Positions 7,243-14,036 of a DNA stretch of 14,036 bases are shown here, piece after piece. This DNA is from JBMNOI01 sp050942995 (GTDB taxonomy: Bacteria; Chloroflexota; Anaerolineae; UBA1429): contig JBMNOI010000100.1 of NCBI GenBank assembly GCA_050942995.1, positions 1-14,036 on the forward strand, given 5' to 3'. The notes under the pieces are model-generated. The model saw nothing but the letters and a program-made list of their open reading frames with translations. It ran no database searches and was not told where the DNA came from. A program made the translations under genes and the position numbers. Positions within the stretch are counted from its first letter, which is position 1. Every line of letters starts with the position of its first letter.

Positions 7243-7605
7243 ATGGAATCCAAGCGGACATACGAGGGCCTGAGCGCAGGCCTTTTTCTCATCGGGTTGG
7301 GCGTGCTCTTTCTGGTGCCCGGAGTTGGCTTTTGGCCGTGGATCCTGGTGGTGATCGGCCTGGCGCAGTTGCCGGCCTCGTTGGCCAATAACCGTGGTTG
7401 GATGGGCTGGCAGAGCTTTTTCTGGTTGATTGGTCTGGCCATTCTGTTCGAGTTCGGCTTTTTCTGGCCGGGCATTCTGATCTTGGTCGGTGTGAGTATG
7501 GTTGTCGGCGGCCTGACCCGCGAAAGCGGGGGGAGCCCCTTTGCGAAGCGGTCGGAATCTGCGCCGGAAAGAGACCGTGAGGACCCTTCCTGGCCGGATG
7601 AGTAA
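7243..7605 (+). CDS. Small four-helix membrane protein, LiaI/LiaF transmembrane-like
   Basis: The 120-residue product has four predicted membrane segments (about 9-25, 29-45, 57-71 and 73-91) and a hydrophilic, charged C-terminus (92-120). The two helix pairs look like an internal repeat: FLIGLGVLFLVPG-GFWPWILVVIGL matches FWLIGLAILFEF-GFFWPGILILVG. This pattern of GLGVLFL and WPxILxxxGL is what I associate with the LiaI/LiaF-like transmembrane region (DUF5668). It has no separate soluble sensor domain. The purine-rich AGGGGGAAGG directly precedes the ATG. It is the first gene of a transcription unit with the two small single-span proteins downstream. An envelope-stress or membrane-scaffold role is a guess from the family. 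Confidence 0.75.
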   Translation: MESKRTYEGLSAGLFLIGLGVLFLVPGVGFWPWILVVIGLAQLPASLANNRGWMGWQSFFWLIGLAILFEFGFFWPGILILVGVSMVVGGLTRESGGSPFAKRSESAPERDREDPSWPDE

Positions 7606-7629
7606 TTGAGCCCTGTGGGAGAGGTGTAC

Positions 7630-7833
7630 ATGTTCAGAATGATCAAGCTCTTGTTCGGCGTATCCATCGGCGCAGGCCTGTTGGCGCTGCTTATCAGCCC
7701 GGACGTGCTCTACCTTTTGACGAAAAAGATCGTCATCCCGCAGAGGGACGGGGTCCGGCTGGTTGAGGTAGAAGAGGCCGCGTCCTACATCGAGTCGGCC
7801 TTTGAGAGCGCAATGGAGGGAGCCCGTGAATAG
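7630..7833 (+). CDS. Small single-span membrane protein, first of a paralogous pair
   Basis: I do not recognise a named family. The 67-residue product has one membrane segment (about 7-23, possibly extending to 30) followed by TKK (31-33), then P37, R39, LVE (44-46) and SYIE (52-55), and an acidic helical end. The same marks at the same spacing occur in the next protein, so the two look like a tandem duplication. ATG 7630 is preferred because GGGAGAGG lies just upstream; a TTG at 7606 immediately after the previous stop is less likely. It lies 24 nt after the four-helix protein and overlaps the next gene by 8 bp. Confidence 0.8.
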   Translation: MFRMIKLLFGVSIGAGLLALLISPDVLYLLTKKIVIPQRDGVRLVEVEEAASYIESAFESAMEGARE

Positions 7834-8095
7834 TTCACTCAAGCAGAGTATCCTGGCCGGCATGCTGGCGCCCATCGTCTTTACCGCCGGTGTCGTATTC
7901 TGGATCTACCAGGTGACGAAAAAGGTGCCCTTCCCGGTGCGTCGCGCGGGTGAGAACGAGATCGTTATCGGTCTGGTCGAGCCGAAACAGGTGCCCTCTT
8001 ACTGGGAGCAGTGGAAGGACGAGCTGGGGCCGATTCTGAGCAGGTTCGCCGCCATCTGGGACGAGTTCAAATCTACCTGTTGCGGGATGAGCTGA
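7826..8095 (+). CDS. Small single-span membrane protein, second of a paralogous pair
   Basis: No named family recognised. The 89-residue product has one membrane segment (about 9-29), then TKK (31-33), P37, R39, LVE (50-52) and SYWE (58-61). This is the layout of the preceding protein with about six extra residues before LVE. The C-terminal part is a Trp-rich amphipathic stretch ending near a CC pair (85-86). The GTG start is favoured because GGAGGGAG lies just upstream and homology begins near there. A TTG at 7802 would add 8 residues. The 8-bp overlap with the upstream gene suggests coupled translation. The unit ends at the terminator 27 bp downstream. Confidence 0.8.
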   Translation: MNSSLKQSILAGMLAPIVFTAGVVFWIYQVTKKVPFPVRRAGENEIVIGLVEPKQVPSYWEQWKDELGPILSRFAAIWDEFKSTCCGMS

Positions 8096-8121
8096 CGATC
8101 GCCTTTGGTCTGAAGCAGATA

Positions 8122-8160
8122 ACGGGGCCGTTCCGACCGGAACGGCCCCGTATTTTTATT
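8122..8160 (+). terminator. Rho-independent terminator of the membrane-protein unit
   Basis: A perfect 13-bp stem (8122-8134 with 8139-8151) has a 4-base loop and runs into a T-rich tract (8151-8160). It lies just after the third gene, so the three small membrane proteins form a closed transcription unit separate from def. Confidence 0.95.
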
Positions 8161-8236
8161 GACGGAACGTTTATGCGGACTTTATGTCGGCCAGATCGTC
8201 CGCCCGCGCGCGATTCCGGTCATACCTGGCCGGGGT

Positions 8237-8265
8237 TTGACAGGGCACGGCCTTGCATCTATAGT
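8237..8265 (+). promoter_or_regulatory. Near-consensus sigma70 promoter of def
   Basis: TTGACA (8237-8242, perfect) and TATAGT (8260-8265, 5 of 6) are 17 bp apart. Transcription would start near 8272, about 44 nt before the ATG at 8316. This is the strongest promoter seen in the window. Confidence 0.88.
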
Positions 8266-8315
8266 ATTTTTAGAGTTTGTTAATGATCATCATTTACGTA
8301 TCGCTTGGAGCGGCC

Positions 8316-8861
8316 ATGGCAATCAAACAGATCATCACTGCCGAGAATCCACTTTTGCGGCAGAAGTCGAAAAAAGTGACCCGGTTTGGCGATAGCCTGC
8401 GAAACCTGGTCGAAGATATGTTCGATACGTTACGCGCGGTGAACGGGCTGGGCCTGGCTGCCCCACAGATCGGTGTATTGCAGCGCGTGTTCATCGTCGA
8501 GCTGCCCCCCGAATATGATGATGAGGGGAATGAGGTGGCTCCGGAAGAGCGTTATGTGCTGGTGAACCCCGAGATCGTCAAGATGCGAGGAGAGGAAGAG
8601 ATGGAGGAGGGCTGCCTCTCCATCCCCGGCTATCGCGGGTTGGTCAAGCGGGCTACCAGCGTCACCATCAAGGGGCAGGATCTGAACGGTCGTCCGGTGC
8701 GCTATCGTGGCGAAGATCTGCTGGCGCAGGCTTTTCAGCACGAGAATGACCACCTAGACGGCGTGCTCTATATCGACCGGCTGGAAAGCCCGGACAAGCT
8801 CTGGCGCATCTCCGTCGGCGATGAAGAGGGCGAGGTGGAAGAGGTCGCCTCTGCCGAGTAG
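8316..8861 (+). CDS. def: Peptide deformylase
   Basis: Deformylase removes the formyl group from the initiator methionine of nascent proteins. The 181-residue product has all three family motifs: GLGLAAPQIG (44-53), EGCLSIPG (98-105) with metal ligand C100, and QHENDHLDG (141-149) with H142, catalytic E143 and H146. The acidic C-terminal tail (169-181, EEGEVEEV) follows the fold. The start at 8316 has GGAG at 8307-8310 and conserved sequence from MAIKQI. A TTG at 8277 in the same frame would add 13 unconserved residues. It is monocistronic, with its own promoter and terminator; no fmt or priA neighbour is present. Confidence 0.97.
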   Translation: MAIKQIITAENPLLRQKSKKVTRFGDSLRNLVEDMFDTLRAVNGLGLAAPQIGVLQRVFIVELPPEYDDEGNEVAPEERYVLVNPEIVKMRGEEEMEEGCLSIPGYRGLVKRATSVTIKGQDLNGRPVRYRGEDLLAQAFQHENDHLDGVLYIDRLESPDKLWRISVGDEEGEVEEVASAE

Positions 8862-8877
8862 GTATCTGATACGGAAT

Positions 8878-8915
8878 AAAGCGGCGTCCGTCGAGAAGGC
8901 GGACGCCGCTTTTTT
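8878..8915. terminator. Terminator after def, probably shared with the his operon end
   Basis: A 10-bp GC stem (8881-8890 with 8900-8909), extended by three A-T pairs, has a 9-base loop and six T (8910-8915) on the plus strand. It lies between def and the convergent HAD gene. On the minus strand it is followed by TTTATT, so it may also end the his operon. Confidence 0.9.
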
Positions 8916-8959
8916 ATCGATAACGTTTCGGCTGCCTGATGCCGACCCTATGTCGCCGG

Positions 8960-9670
8960 TCAACCGTCGCCGGCATCGTTGGGCAGGTACTCCAACAACT
9001 GCTCGGCGCGTTCCAGAACCAGATGCGCGCCCGCGCTCTCCAATTCCTCGCGCAGACCGTACCCCGAGAGCACGCCCACGGCATAGGCCCCGGCGCCACG
9101 ACCGGCGCGGATATCCATCGTGGTATCGCCCACCATGATGCAGCGTTCGGGCGGCACGCCGAGCAACTGCGCGGCACGACGCACCGGCGCCGGATGGGGC
9201 TTCATGCGCCACACATCGCCCCGGCTGATCACCACCGGAAAGTAGCGCTCCATGCCCATGTTGCGCACAAAGGCCACCGCCTCGGGTCGCGCCCGGGTGG
9301 TCACGACCGCCATGCGATAGCGGCCGGCCAGCTCCTCCAGTAGCCGGAGGCTACCGGGGATAAGGGACGAATTGGCGCGGGTGGCCAGCCCTTTGGAGCG
9401 GCGCATACGATCGGCGATGCCCTGAATGCTTCCACTCAGGCCAATCCGCTCGATGAACGAGACGACATAGTTGCCGGGCATCTCGATCGCTGCGACCATC
9501 TGCCGCCCGAGCTTTTCGGTATTAACGCGGGGAAAGGGGCGTTTGAGAAAGAGCAGTTGCCGGGCTATCATCTCGCCCCAGCGGTTGCTTGTCTCGACCA
9601 GGGTGCCGTCCAGATCGAATAGAATGGCCTCGATGGCGTCCAGAGAGGGAACGTCTCGGGTCATCAGCAT
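8960..9670 (-). CDS. HAD-superfamily phosphatase (Gph-like), last gene of the his operon
   Basis: The 236-residue product has the HAD motifs in order: DLDGTL with nucleophile D19 and acid/base D21, VVTT with T124, KPHPAP with K157, and VGDTTMDI with D182 and D186. The stretch between motifs I and II (about 25-105) is long enough for a C1 helical cap, as in phosphoglycolate phosphatases. The start at 9670 follows AAGGAT; upstream codons in the frame overlap hisE. It begins 13 nt after hisE on the same strand, so it is probably co-transcribed with the histidine genes. Since HisB here lacks the phosphatase domain and no HisN or HisK is visible, it could dephosphorylate histidinol phosphate. Phosphoglycolate or another sugar phosphate remains possible. 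Confidence 0.88.
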   Translation of the reverse strand: MLMTRDVPSLDAIEAILFDLDGTLVETSNRWGEMIARQLLFLKRPFPRVNTEKLGRQMVAAIEMPGNYVVSFIERIGLSGSIQGIADRMRRSKGLATRANSSLIPGSLRLLEELAGRYRMAVVTTRARPEAVAFVRNMGMERYFPVVISRGDVWRMKPHPAPVRRAAQLLGVPPERCIMVGDTTMDIRAGRGAGAYAVGVLSGYGLREELESAGAHLVLERAEQLLEYLPNDAGDG

Positions 9671-9683
9671 ATCATCCTTATCA

Positions 9684-9965
9684 TCACTTGAACCGGCGGC
9701 GTAACTCGGCCTCGACGTCATCCCAGCTCAGGTCGCGGGATGCCAGCATGACCAGCATGTGGTATATCAGATCGGCGCTCTCGTAAAGCAACCGCTCATC
9801 GCTCTCCAGCGCGCCGGCCACCACCACCTCGGTTGCCTCTTCGCCCACCTTTTTCAGGATCTCGCTCTGGCCGGCGGCCAGCAACTTACAGGTATAGGAC
9901 CCCTCTCGTGGGTGGTCTTTTCGTTCTCGAATCGTGGCCATCAGGGCCGCCATGGTCTCACTCAC
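9684..9965 (-). CDS. hisE: Phosphoribosyl-ATP pyrophosphohydrolase HisE
   Basis: HisE hydrolyses phosphoribosyl-ATP to phosphoribosyl-AMP and pyrophosphate, step two of histidine synthesis. The 93-residue all-helical protein has the MazG-like core: KKVGEEATEVV (38-48) and YESADLIYHMLVML (61-74), whose acidic residues bind metal. It is separate from HisI, unlike the fused enzyme of enteric bacteria. The start is GTG at 9963-9965, supported by GGGAG at 9972-9976; an ATG four codons in lacks a ribosome site. The 85-nt gap to hisI holds no recognisable feature. Confidence 0.95.
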   Translation of the reverse strand: MSETMAALMATIRERKDHPREGSYTCKLLAAGQSEILKKVGEEATEVVVAGALESDERLLYESADLIYHMLVMLASRDLSWDDVEAELRRRFK

Positions 9966-10050
9966 GTTTATCTCCCTTTGTCACCGTGATCGTCGTCCGC
10001 CGGGGGCGCGCAGCCGGAGAAGGCCGCCACAGCCTCAGGTGAAAAAGCGA

Positions 10051-10401
10051 TCACTCCTCTTTTCCCACGCCCCGGTAAAAGCAGGTGCGGGCGCCGGTAT
10101 GGCAGGCCGGCCCGGCCGGATCGACCCGCACCAGCAGCGTGTCGCCGTCACAATCCACGCGCACCTCGAGCACGCGCTGCACATTGCCCGACGTCTCGCC
10201 TTTGTGCCACAAAGCCTGTCGGCTGCGGCTCCAGAACCAGGTCTCGCCCTGCTCCAGCGTCAGGCGCAGCGATTCGCGGTTCATATAAGCCAGCATCAGC
10301 ACATCGCCGCTCTCCCCATCCTGGACGATAGCCGGCACCAGGCCGCGCTCGTCCCAGGCGATATCATCGGGATGCAGGATGTCTGTGGGGACCCCGCTCA
10401 T
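10051..10401 (-). CDS. hisI: Phosphoribosyl-AMP cyclohydrolase HisI
   Basis: HisI opens the adenine ring of phosphoribosyl-AMP, step three of histidine synthesis, with zinc. The 116-residue product shows WFWSRSRQALWHKGETSGN, then DCDGDTLL, and PACHTG and TCFYR carrying the conserved cysteines. Two adjacent ATG codons are possible (10404 and 10401). GGAGG at 10406-10410 is too close to the first, so the second is preferred. It lies about 45 nt after hisF. Confidence 0.95.
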   Translation of the reverse strand: MSGVPTDILHPDDIAWDERGLVPAIVQDGESGDVLMLAYMNRESLRLTLEQGETWFWSRSRQALWHKGETSGNVQRVLEVRVDCDGDTLLVRVDPAGPACHTGARTCFYRGVGKEE

Positions 10402-10446
10402 CATCCCTCCAAAATTCCGTGTGCGATTATCGCTCTTCTGCCCGCC

Positions 10447-11205
10447 CTAGCTGCGCACGGGCAGGCCGCGCCCGGCCAGATAGGCCTTTACCTGAGCGAC
10501 GGTCAGCTCGCGAAAGTGAAAGAGCGAGGCGGCCAGAACGGCACTTGCGCCTCCCTCGGTGAGCGCCTCATAAAAGTGTTCCGGCCGACCGGCGCCACCC
10601 GAGGCGATGACGGGGATGGACACAGCATCGGCCACGGCGCGGGTGACGGGAATGTCATAGCCATCTTGAGTGCCGTCGCGATCCATGCTGGTGAGCAATA
10701 TCTCCCCGGCGCCGCGAGCCTCGACCTCTTTGGCCCAGGCCACCGTCTCTAACCCTGTGGGCACGCGCCCGCCGTTGATGTACACCTGCCGGCTTCCGTC
10801 GGGCTCTCGGCGGGTGTCGATGGCCACCACAATGCACTGAGAACCGAAGCGTTTGGCCCCCTCGGTGATCAACTCGGGCGTGCGCACCGCCGAGCTGTTG
10901 ATAGATATTTTGTCGGCGCCGGCCAGCAGAATGGTGCGCAGATCCTCCACCGTGCGCAGGCCGCCGCCCACGGTAAAGGGGATGTTGATGGCATCGGCCA
11001 CGCGCTGTACCATGTCGACCATGATGTTGCGCTGTTCATGCGATGCGGTGATATCCAGAAACACCAGTTCGTCGGCGCGCTCCTCGCTGTATACCGTGGC
11101 ATGTTCCACCGGGTCTCCGGCGTCACGCAGCTCGACAAAGTTGATGCCCTTGACCACTCGGCCGTTCATTACGTCCAGGCACGGGATTACCCGTTTCGCC
11201 AGCAT
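10447..11205 (-). CDS. hisF: Imidazole glycerol phosphate synthase subunit HisF
   Basis: HisF is the cyclase barrel that joins ammonia from HisH to PRFAR, giving IGP and AICAR. The 252-residue (beta-alpha)8 protein has both catalytic aspartates, D11 in IPCLDV and D130 in VVAIDTRR, plus VGGGLRT and the phosphate-binding IASGGAG near the C-terminus. The frame is open upstream for 63 more codons within hisA, but the true start is ATG 11205: homology begins at MLAKRVIPCLD and the ribosome site AAGGGGAA lies just upstream. The hisA stop is 4 nt before its ATG. It acts as a heterodimer with the HisH encoded two genes upstream. Confidence 0.97.
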   Translation of the reverse strand: MLAKRVIPCLDVMNGRVVKGINFVELRDAGDPVEHATVYSEERADELVFLDITASHEQRNIMVDMVQRVADAINIPFTVGGGLRTVEDLRTILLAGADKISINSSAVRTPELITEGAKRFGSQCIVVAIDTRREPDGSRQVYINGGRVPTGLETVAWAKEVEARGAGEILLTSMDRDGTQDGYDIPVTRAVADAVSIPVIASGGAGRPEHFYEALTEGGASAVLAASLFHFRELTVAQVKAYLAGRGLPVRS

Positions 11206-11209
11206 ATCG

Positions 11210-11968
11210 TTATTCCCCTTCCTCTGCAATACGGATGGCCTGCGCCAGCGACACAGTGCCCCGGTAAAGCGCCATGCCGATGATGACGCCCTCGACGCCC
11301 TCACTACCGGCCGCCGCCACGGCGCGCACATCGTCCAGAGTGGCCACCCCGCCCGAGGCGATGACGCCCAACCCGGAGGCACGGGCCAGTTCACGGGTGG
11401 CCTGCACGTTCACGCCACTGAGGGTGCCGTCGCGCCGCACATCAGTATAGATCACCCGGCGTACACCCTGCGCCGCCATGCGGGCGGCCAGATCGACGGC
11501 GCGGACATCGACGGTATCGACCCATCCATGGATGACGACATATCCATCGCGCGCGTCGATGCCCACCGCAATCCGCTCGGAGCCGTAGCGAGACAGGGCC
11601 TCTGCCACCACCTGCGGCTCGCGCACGGCAACAGTCCCCAGAATAACGCGGCTTACCCCTCGCGTCAAAAGACGATCCACATCGTCGATGGAGCGCACGC
11701 CGCCGCCAAACTGCACCGGCACATCCACCGCCGCCAGGATACGGTCCAATGCCGCCAGATTGGCGGCGCCACCCATGCCGTCCGATTCCCCATCCTCGCC
11801 CAGCGCCCCGTCCAGGTTCACCAGATGCAGCCAGCGCGCACCTTCGCTCACCCATCGGCGGGCAGCATCGACCGGATCGTCGGCAAAGACCGTCTCGGCG
11901 GCGAAATCGCCCTGGCGCAGGCGCACGCAGCGCCCGCCACGCATATCGATGGCCGGATAGATGATCAT
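11210..11968 (-). CDS. hisA: ProFAR isomerase HisA
   Basis: HisA isomerises the aminoaldose ProFAR to PRFAR, the substrate of HisF. The 252-residue half-barrel-repeat protein shows IYPAIDMRGGRCVRL with catalytic D8, a second catalytic Asp at D138 in VGIDARDG, FGGGVR (87-92) and TDVRRDGTLSG. After NLDG (51-54) there is a loop, about residues 55-69 and rich in Gly, Asp and Glu, that is roughly eight residues longer than in typical HisA. The ATG overlaps the hisH stop by 4 bp, and AGGAGG (11973-11978) lies 4 nt upstream. HisA and HisF are recognisable homologues of each other. Confidence 0.96.
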   Translation of the reverse strand: MIIYPAIDMRGGRCVRLRQGDFAAETVFADDPVDAARRWVSEGARWLHLVNLDGALGEDGESDGMGGAANLAALDRILAAVDVPVQFGGGVRSIDDVDRLLTRGVSRVILGTVAVREPQVVAEALSRYGSERIAVGIDARDGYVVIHGWVDTVDVRAVDLAARMAAQGVRRVIYTDVRRDGTLSGVNVQATRELARASGLGVIASGGVATLDDVRAVAAAGSEGVEGVIIGMALYRGTVSLAQAIRIAEEGE

Positions 11969-12621
11969 GATGCCTCCTCTGGCGTTGAGGGTGTTGATGG
12001 ATCCACCGCCACCGATAGCCCGGCAAAGAGGGCAAAGTTGCGCAGGATGCGCTCGCCCACCTCCTGGCTCTTTTCCGGATGGAACTGGATGGCGAACAGG
12101 TTGTCACGCGCCACCGCCGATACATAGTCCAGACCGTAATCGGTGGTCGCCGCGATCACCGCGGGATCTCCGGCCTCGGCGTAGTACGAGTGCACAAAGT
12201 AGGCGTAAGCATGGTCGGGCACGCCGCGCCACATGAGGCTCGGCATGATCTGATGGATCTGATTCCACCCCATATGTGGCACGGGGTGCCCGGGCGGAAA
12301 GCGCCGCACCCGTCCCGGCAGGATGCCCAGGCCCCGATGACGGCCCATCTCTTCGCTGACCTCGAACAAGAGTTGCATCCCCACGCAGATGCCGAGAAAG
12401 GGCACGCCGCCCCGAACGGCCTCGACGATGGGACGTTCCAGTCCTCTGGCGCGGAGGCTGTCGATCCCATCGCCAAAGGCGCCTACGCCGGGCAGCACCA
12501 GCGCTCTGGCGGCGCGAATCTCATCCGCCCGATCGGTAATCCGCGTATCGATGCTCAGCCGTCGAAAGGCCATGGACACGTTGCGCAGGTTGCCCATGCC
12601 ACAGTCGATGATGGTGAGCAT
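11965..12621 (-). CDS. hisH: Imidazole glycerol phosphate synthase glutaminase subunit HisH
   Basis: HisH hydrolyses glutamine and passes ammonia through the HisF barrel. The 218-residue class I amidotransferase has the triad C79 in GICVGMQ, H181 and E183 in FHPEKSQ, and the oxyanion-region PGVGAFG (44-50). The C-terminal 15 residues are a low-complexity Pro/Ser/Thr tail (PSTPSTPEE) beyond the fold. The start lies one base after the hisB stop, with AAAGGA inside hisB as a weak ribosome site, so translation is probably coupled. Confidence 0.97.
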   Translation of the reverse strand: MLTIIDCGMGNLRNVSMAFRRLSIDTRITDRADEIRAARALVLPGVGAFGDGIDSLRARGLERPIVEAVRGGVPFLGICVGMQLLFEVSEEMGRHRGLGILPGRVRRFPPGHPVPHMGWNQIHQIMPSLMWRGVPDHAYAYFVHSYYAEAGDPAVIAATTDYGLDYVSAVARDNLFAIQFHPEKSQEVGERILRNFALFAGLSVAVDPSTPSTPEEAS

Positions 12622-12622
12622 A

Positions 12623-13216
12623 CTATAGAATTCCTTTGGTCGAAGGAACGCCGGCCCGGCGGGGATCGTGGGCGACGGCCTGGCACAGTGCCCGACCCAG
12701 CCCCTTGAACACGGCCTCGATGATATGGTGCGTGTTCTGGCCGTGTAGCAACTTGACGTGTAGCGTCAGCCCGGCGTTGTGCGCCAGGGCGCGCAGAAAC
12801 TCGACCACCAGCTCGGTGTCGAACTCGCCCACCCGGGGCGAGGGCAGGGGCAGGTCACACACCAGGATCGAGCGGCCGGAGAAATCCAGCGCCACCAGCA
12901 CCAGCGCCTCATCCATGGGCATGATCTGGCTACCATAGCGGGCGATGCCCGACTTTTCGCCCAGAGCGCTGAGCAACGCCTGGCCCAGCACGATGCCCAC
13001 ATCTTCTACGGTGTGGTGACCGTCCACCTCGACGTCGCCGGTGCAGGTGATATCGAGATCGAACAGGCCGTGCACGGCCACATGGCTCAACATGTGATCG
13101 AAAAAGGGCATTCCGGTGGATATCTCCCAGCGCCCGCTGCCGTCCAGGTTCAGGCTCAGGCGGATATCGGTTTCGCGGGTGGAGCGTTCAATGTCGGCGA
13201 CGCGATGCTTCTCCAT
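12623..13216 (-). CDS. hisB: Imidazoleglycerol-phosphate dehydratase HisB (monofunctional)
   Basis: HisB dehydrates IGP to imidazole acetol phosphate. The 197-residue product is only the dehydratase; the N-terminal histidinol-phosphatase domain of the enteric enzyme is absent. Manganese-site motifs are intact: FFDHMLSHVAVHG (38-50), DGHHTVED (65-72) and NTHHIIEAVFKGLG (161-174). The start at 13216 has AGGAGG at 13225-13230 and conserved MEKHRVADIERSTRET. An ATG at 13246 within hisC is less likely. It lies 4 nt after hisC. Confidence 0.97.
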   Translation of the reverse strand: MEKHRVADIERSTRETDIRLSLNLDGSGRWEISTGMPFFDHMLSHVAVHGLFDLDITCTGDVEVDGHHTVEDVGIVLGQALLSALGEKSGIARYGSQIMPMDEALVLVALDFSGRSILVCDLPLPSPRVGEFDTELVVEFLRALAHNAGLTLHVKLLHGQNTHHIIEAVFKGLGRALCQAVAHDPRRAGVPSTKGIL

Positions 13217-13220
13217 AAGG

Positions 13221-14036
13221 TCATCCTCCTGCCTTTTCCAGAGCACGAAGCACGATGAGGGCCGATTCGTCTTGCATGGGTGTGCCCACGGTGATGCGGA
13301 AGCAGTCGCCCAGGCCGATCTGATCGTAGTAGCGCAGGATGACGCCGCGGTGTTCCATGGCCTGGCGAACGGTCTCCATGGGGATGCCGTTCACTCGGCA
13401 AAGGACGAAATTGGCCTGGCTGTCGTACACCTGGAGGAACGATATCTCGCGCAGCTTTTCGATGAGCCGCTTTCGCTCGGCAATGATGCGCTCGATGTTG
13501 GCGCGGGCCTGGTCGATATCCTCCAGCGTGGCCAGAGCGGCAGCCTGTGCGATTCCGTTGACGTTATAGGGCGACTTGAGGCGATACAGGGGGGCGATGA
13601 GCGGTTGGGGCACGACCCCATAGCCCACGCGCAGCCCGGCCAATCCGGCCCATTTGCTAAAGGTGCGCAGTACGATGAGGTTCTCTCGCTCGGCCACCCA
13701 GCTCACGCGCGAGTTGCCGCTGAACTCGACATAGGCCTCATCCAGCACCACCAGGAGGGGCAGGCGGAGCAGCCGCTCCAGCTCTTCATCGGATAACATG
13801 CCTCCGTCCGGGTTGTTGGGTGAGGTGACGAACAGGATGCGCGGCCTGGGCATGGATTCGCACAGCGCCTCGATGGCTTCTATGTTGACGCGGAAATCGC
13901 CATCTCGCATATAGTCCAGCACCTGCATGTCGTTGGTGGCGCCGTAAAAGCGGTACATGCCAAAGGTGGGCTGGCAGTCGATGACCTGGCTGATGCCGCC
14001 GCCGCGCGGGCCGGGGCGGAACAGGCGCAGAATCAG
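13221..14036 (-). CDS. hisC: Histidinol-phosphate aminotransferase HisC, N-terminus cut by window edge
   Basis: HisC is a PLP enzyme that transaminates imidazole acetol phosphate with glutamate. The frame stays open from the stop at 13221 to the right edge, giving 271 visible residues of about 350-370, so roughly the first quarter is missing. Fold-type I marks are present (numbered from the edge): QPTFGMY, SPNNP, VLDEAYVEF with the PLP-contacting Asp and Tyr, the Schiff-base lysine K128 in TFSKWAGLAGLRVGYG, and a substrate-binding Arg in CFRITVGTP. It is the first visible gene of the his operon; hisG and hisD, if linked, would lie beyond the right edge. Confidence 0.95.
   Translation of the reverse strand: MILRLFRPGPRGGGISQVIDCQPTFGMYRFYGATNDMQVLDYMRDGDFRVNIEAIEALCESMPRPRILFVTSPNNPDGGMLSDEELERLLRLPLLVVLDEAYVEFSGNSRVSWVAERENLIVLRTFSKWAGLAGLRVGYGVVPQPLIAPLYRLKSPYNVNGIAQAAALATLEDIDQARANIERIIAERKRLIEKLREISFLQVYDSQANFVLCRVNGIPMETVRQAMEHRGVILRYYDQIGLGDCFRITVGTPMQDESALIVLRALEKAGG

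Noticed and set aside
9966..10050. Possible small gene or attenuator in the 85-nt hisI-hisE gap
   Set aside because: No start with a ribosome site giving a plausible peptide, no His-rich leader and no terminator hairpin were visible.
11206..11394. N-terminal extension of hisF by 63 codons into hisA
   Set aside because: HisF homology begins exactly at the ATG at 11205, which has a ribosome site; the extension overlaps hisA and is not protein-like.
10853..12127. 424-codon plus-strand open frame opposite hisF and hisA
   Set aside because: Antisense shadow of conserved his genes, with no ribosome site and no recognisable motif.

Overview
This is a GC-rich bacterial chromosomal window, densely packed with housekeeping genes. 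Coding sequence covers about nine tenths of it, often with 1-4 bp overlaps and strong GGAGG-type ribosome binding sites. I see no insertion sequence, integrase, CRISPR array, tRNA or rRNA. The gene set fits a free-living bacterium using type II fatty acid synthesis with the flavin enoyl reductase FabK, and a compact bacterial-type histidine operon. I cannot place the phylum from sequence alone; a Chloroflexota-like organism is a guess.

Layout, left to right. (1) 1-702, minus: the N-terminal 234 residues of a DUF692/MNIO-family metalloenzyme, cut by the left edge, with its own promoter. (2) 949-3646, minus: fabK-fabD-fabG, ended by a strong intrinsic terminator at 884-921. (3) 3647-3866: divergent control region holding a 9-bp dyad. 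(4) 3867-6270, plus: fabF-fabH. fabH appears to start at CTG and carries a 58-residue Arg/Trp-rich tail. (5) 6348-6812, minus: a MaoC-like hotdog dehydratase, convergent with fabH across a shared terminator. (6) 7243-8095, plus: a self-contained unit of three small membrane proteins with its own promoter and terminator; the second and third proteins look like diverged tandem paralogues. (7) 8316-8861, plus: def, with a near-consensus promoter and a terminator. (8) 8960 to the right edge, minus: hisC-hisB-hisH-hisA-hisF-hisI-hisE plus a HAD phosphatase as the last gene. hisC is cut by the right edge.

How they work together. FabD loads malonyl groups on ACP, FabH starts chains, FabF elongates, FabG reduces the keto group and FabK the enoyl group. 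No FabZ or FabA is in the window, and the MaoC-like protein could fill that step. The his genes cover PRPP-adduct processing (HisE, HisI, HisA, HisF/HisH), IGP dehydration (HisB) and transamination (HisC). HisG, HisD and a recognised histidinol-phosphatase are not visible, which makes the terminal HAD gene a candidate for the phosphatase. Deformylase ties in only as general protein maturation.

The least explained parts are the three-gene membrane unit, the FabH tail and CTG start, the fab dyad, and the DUF692 enzyme with its unusual DLAH motif.
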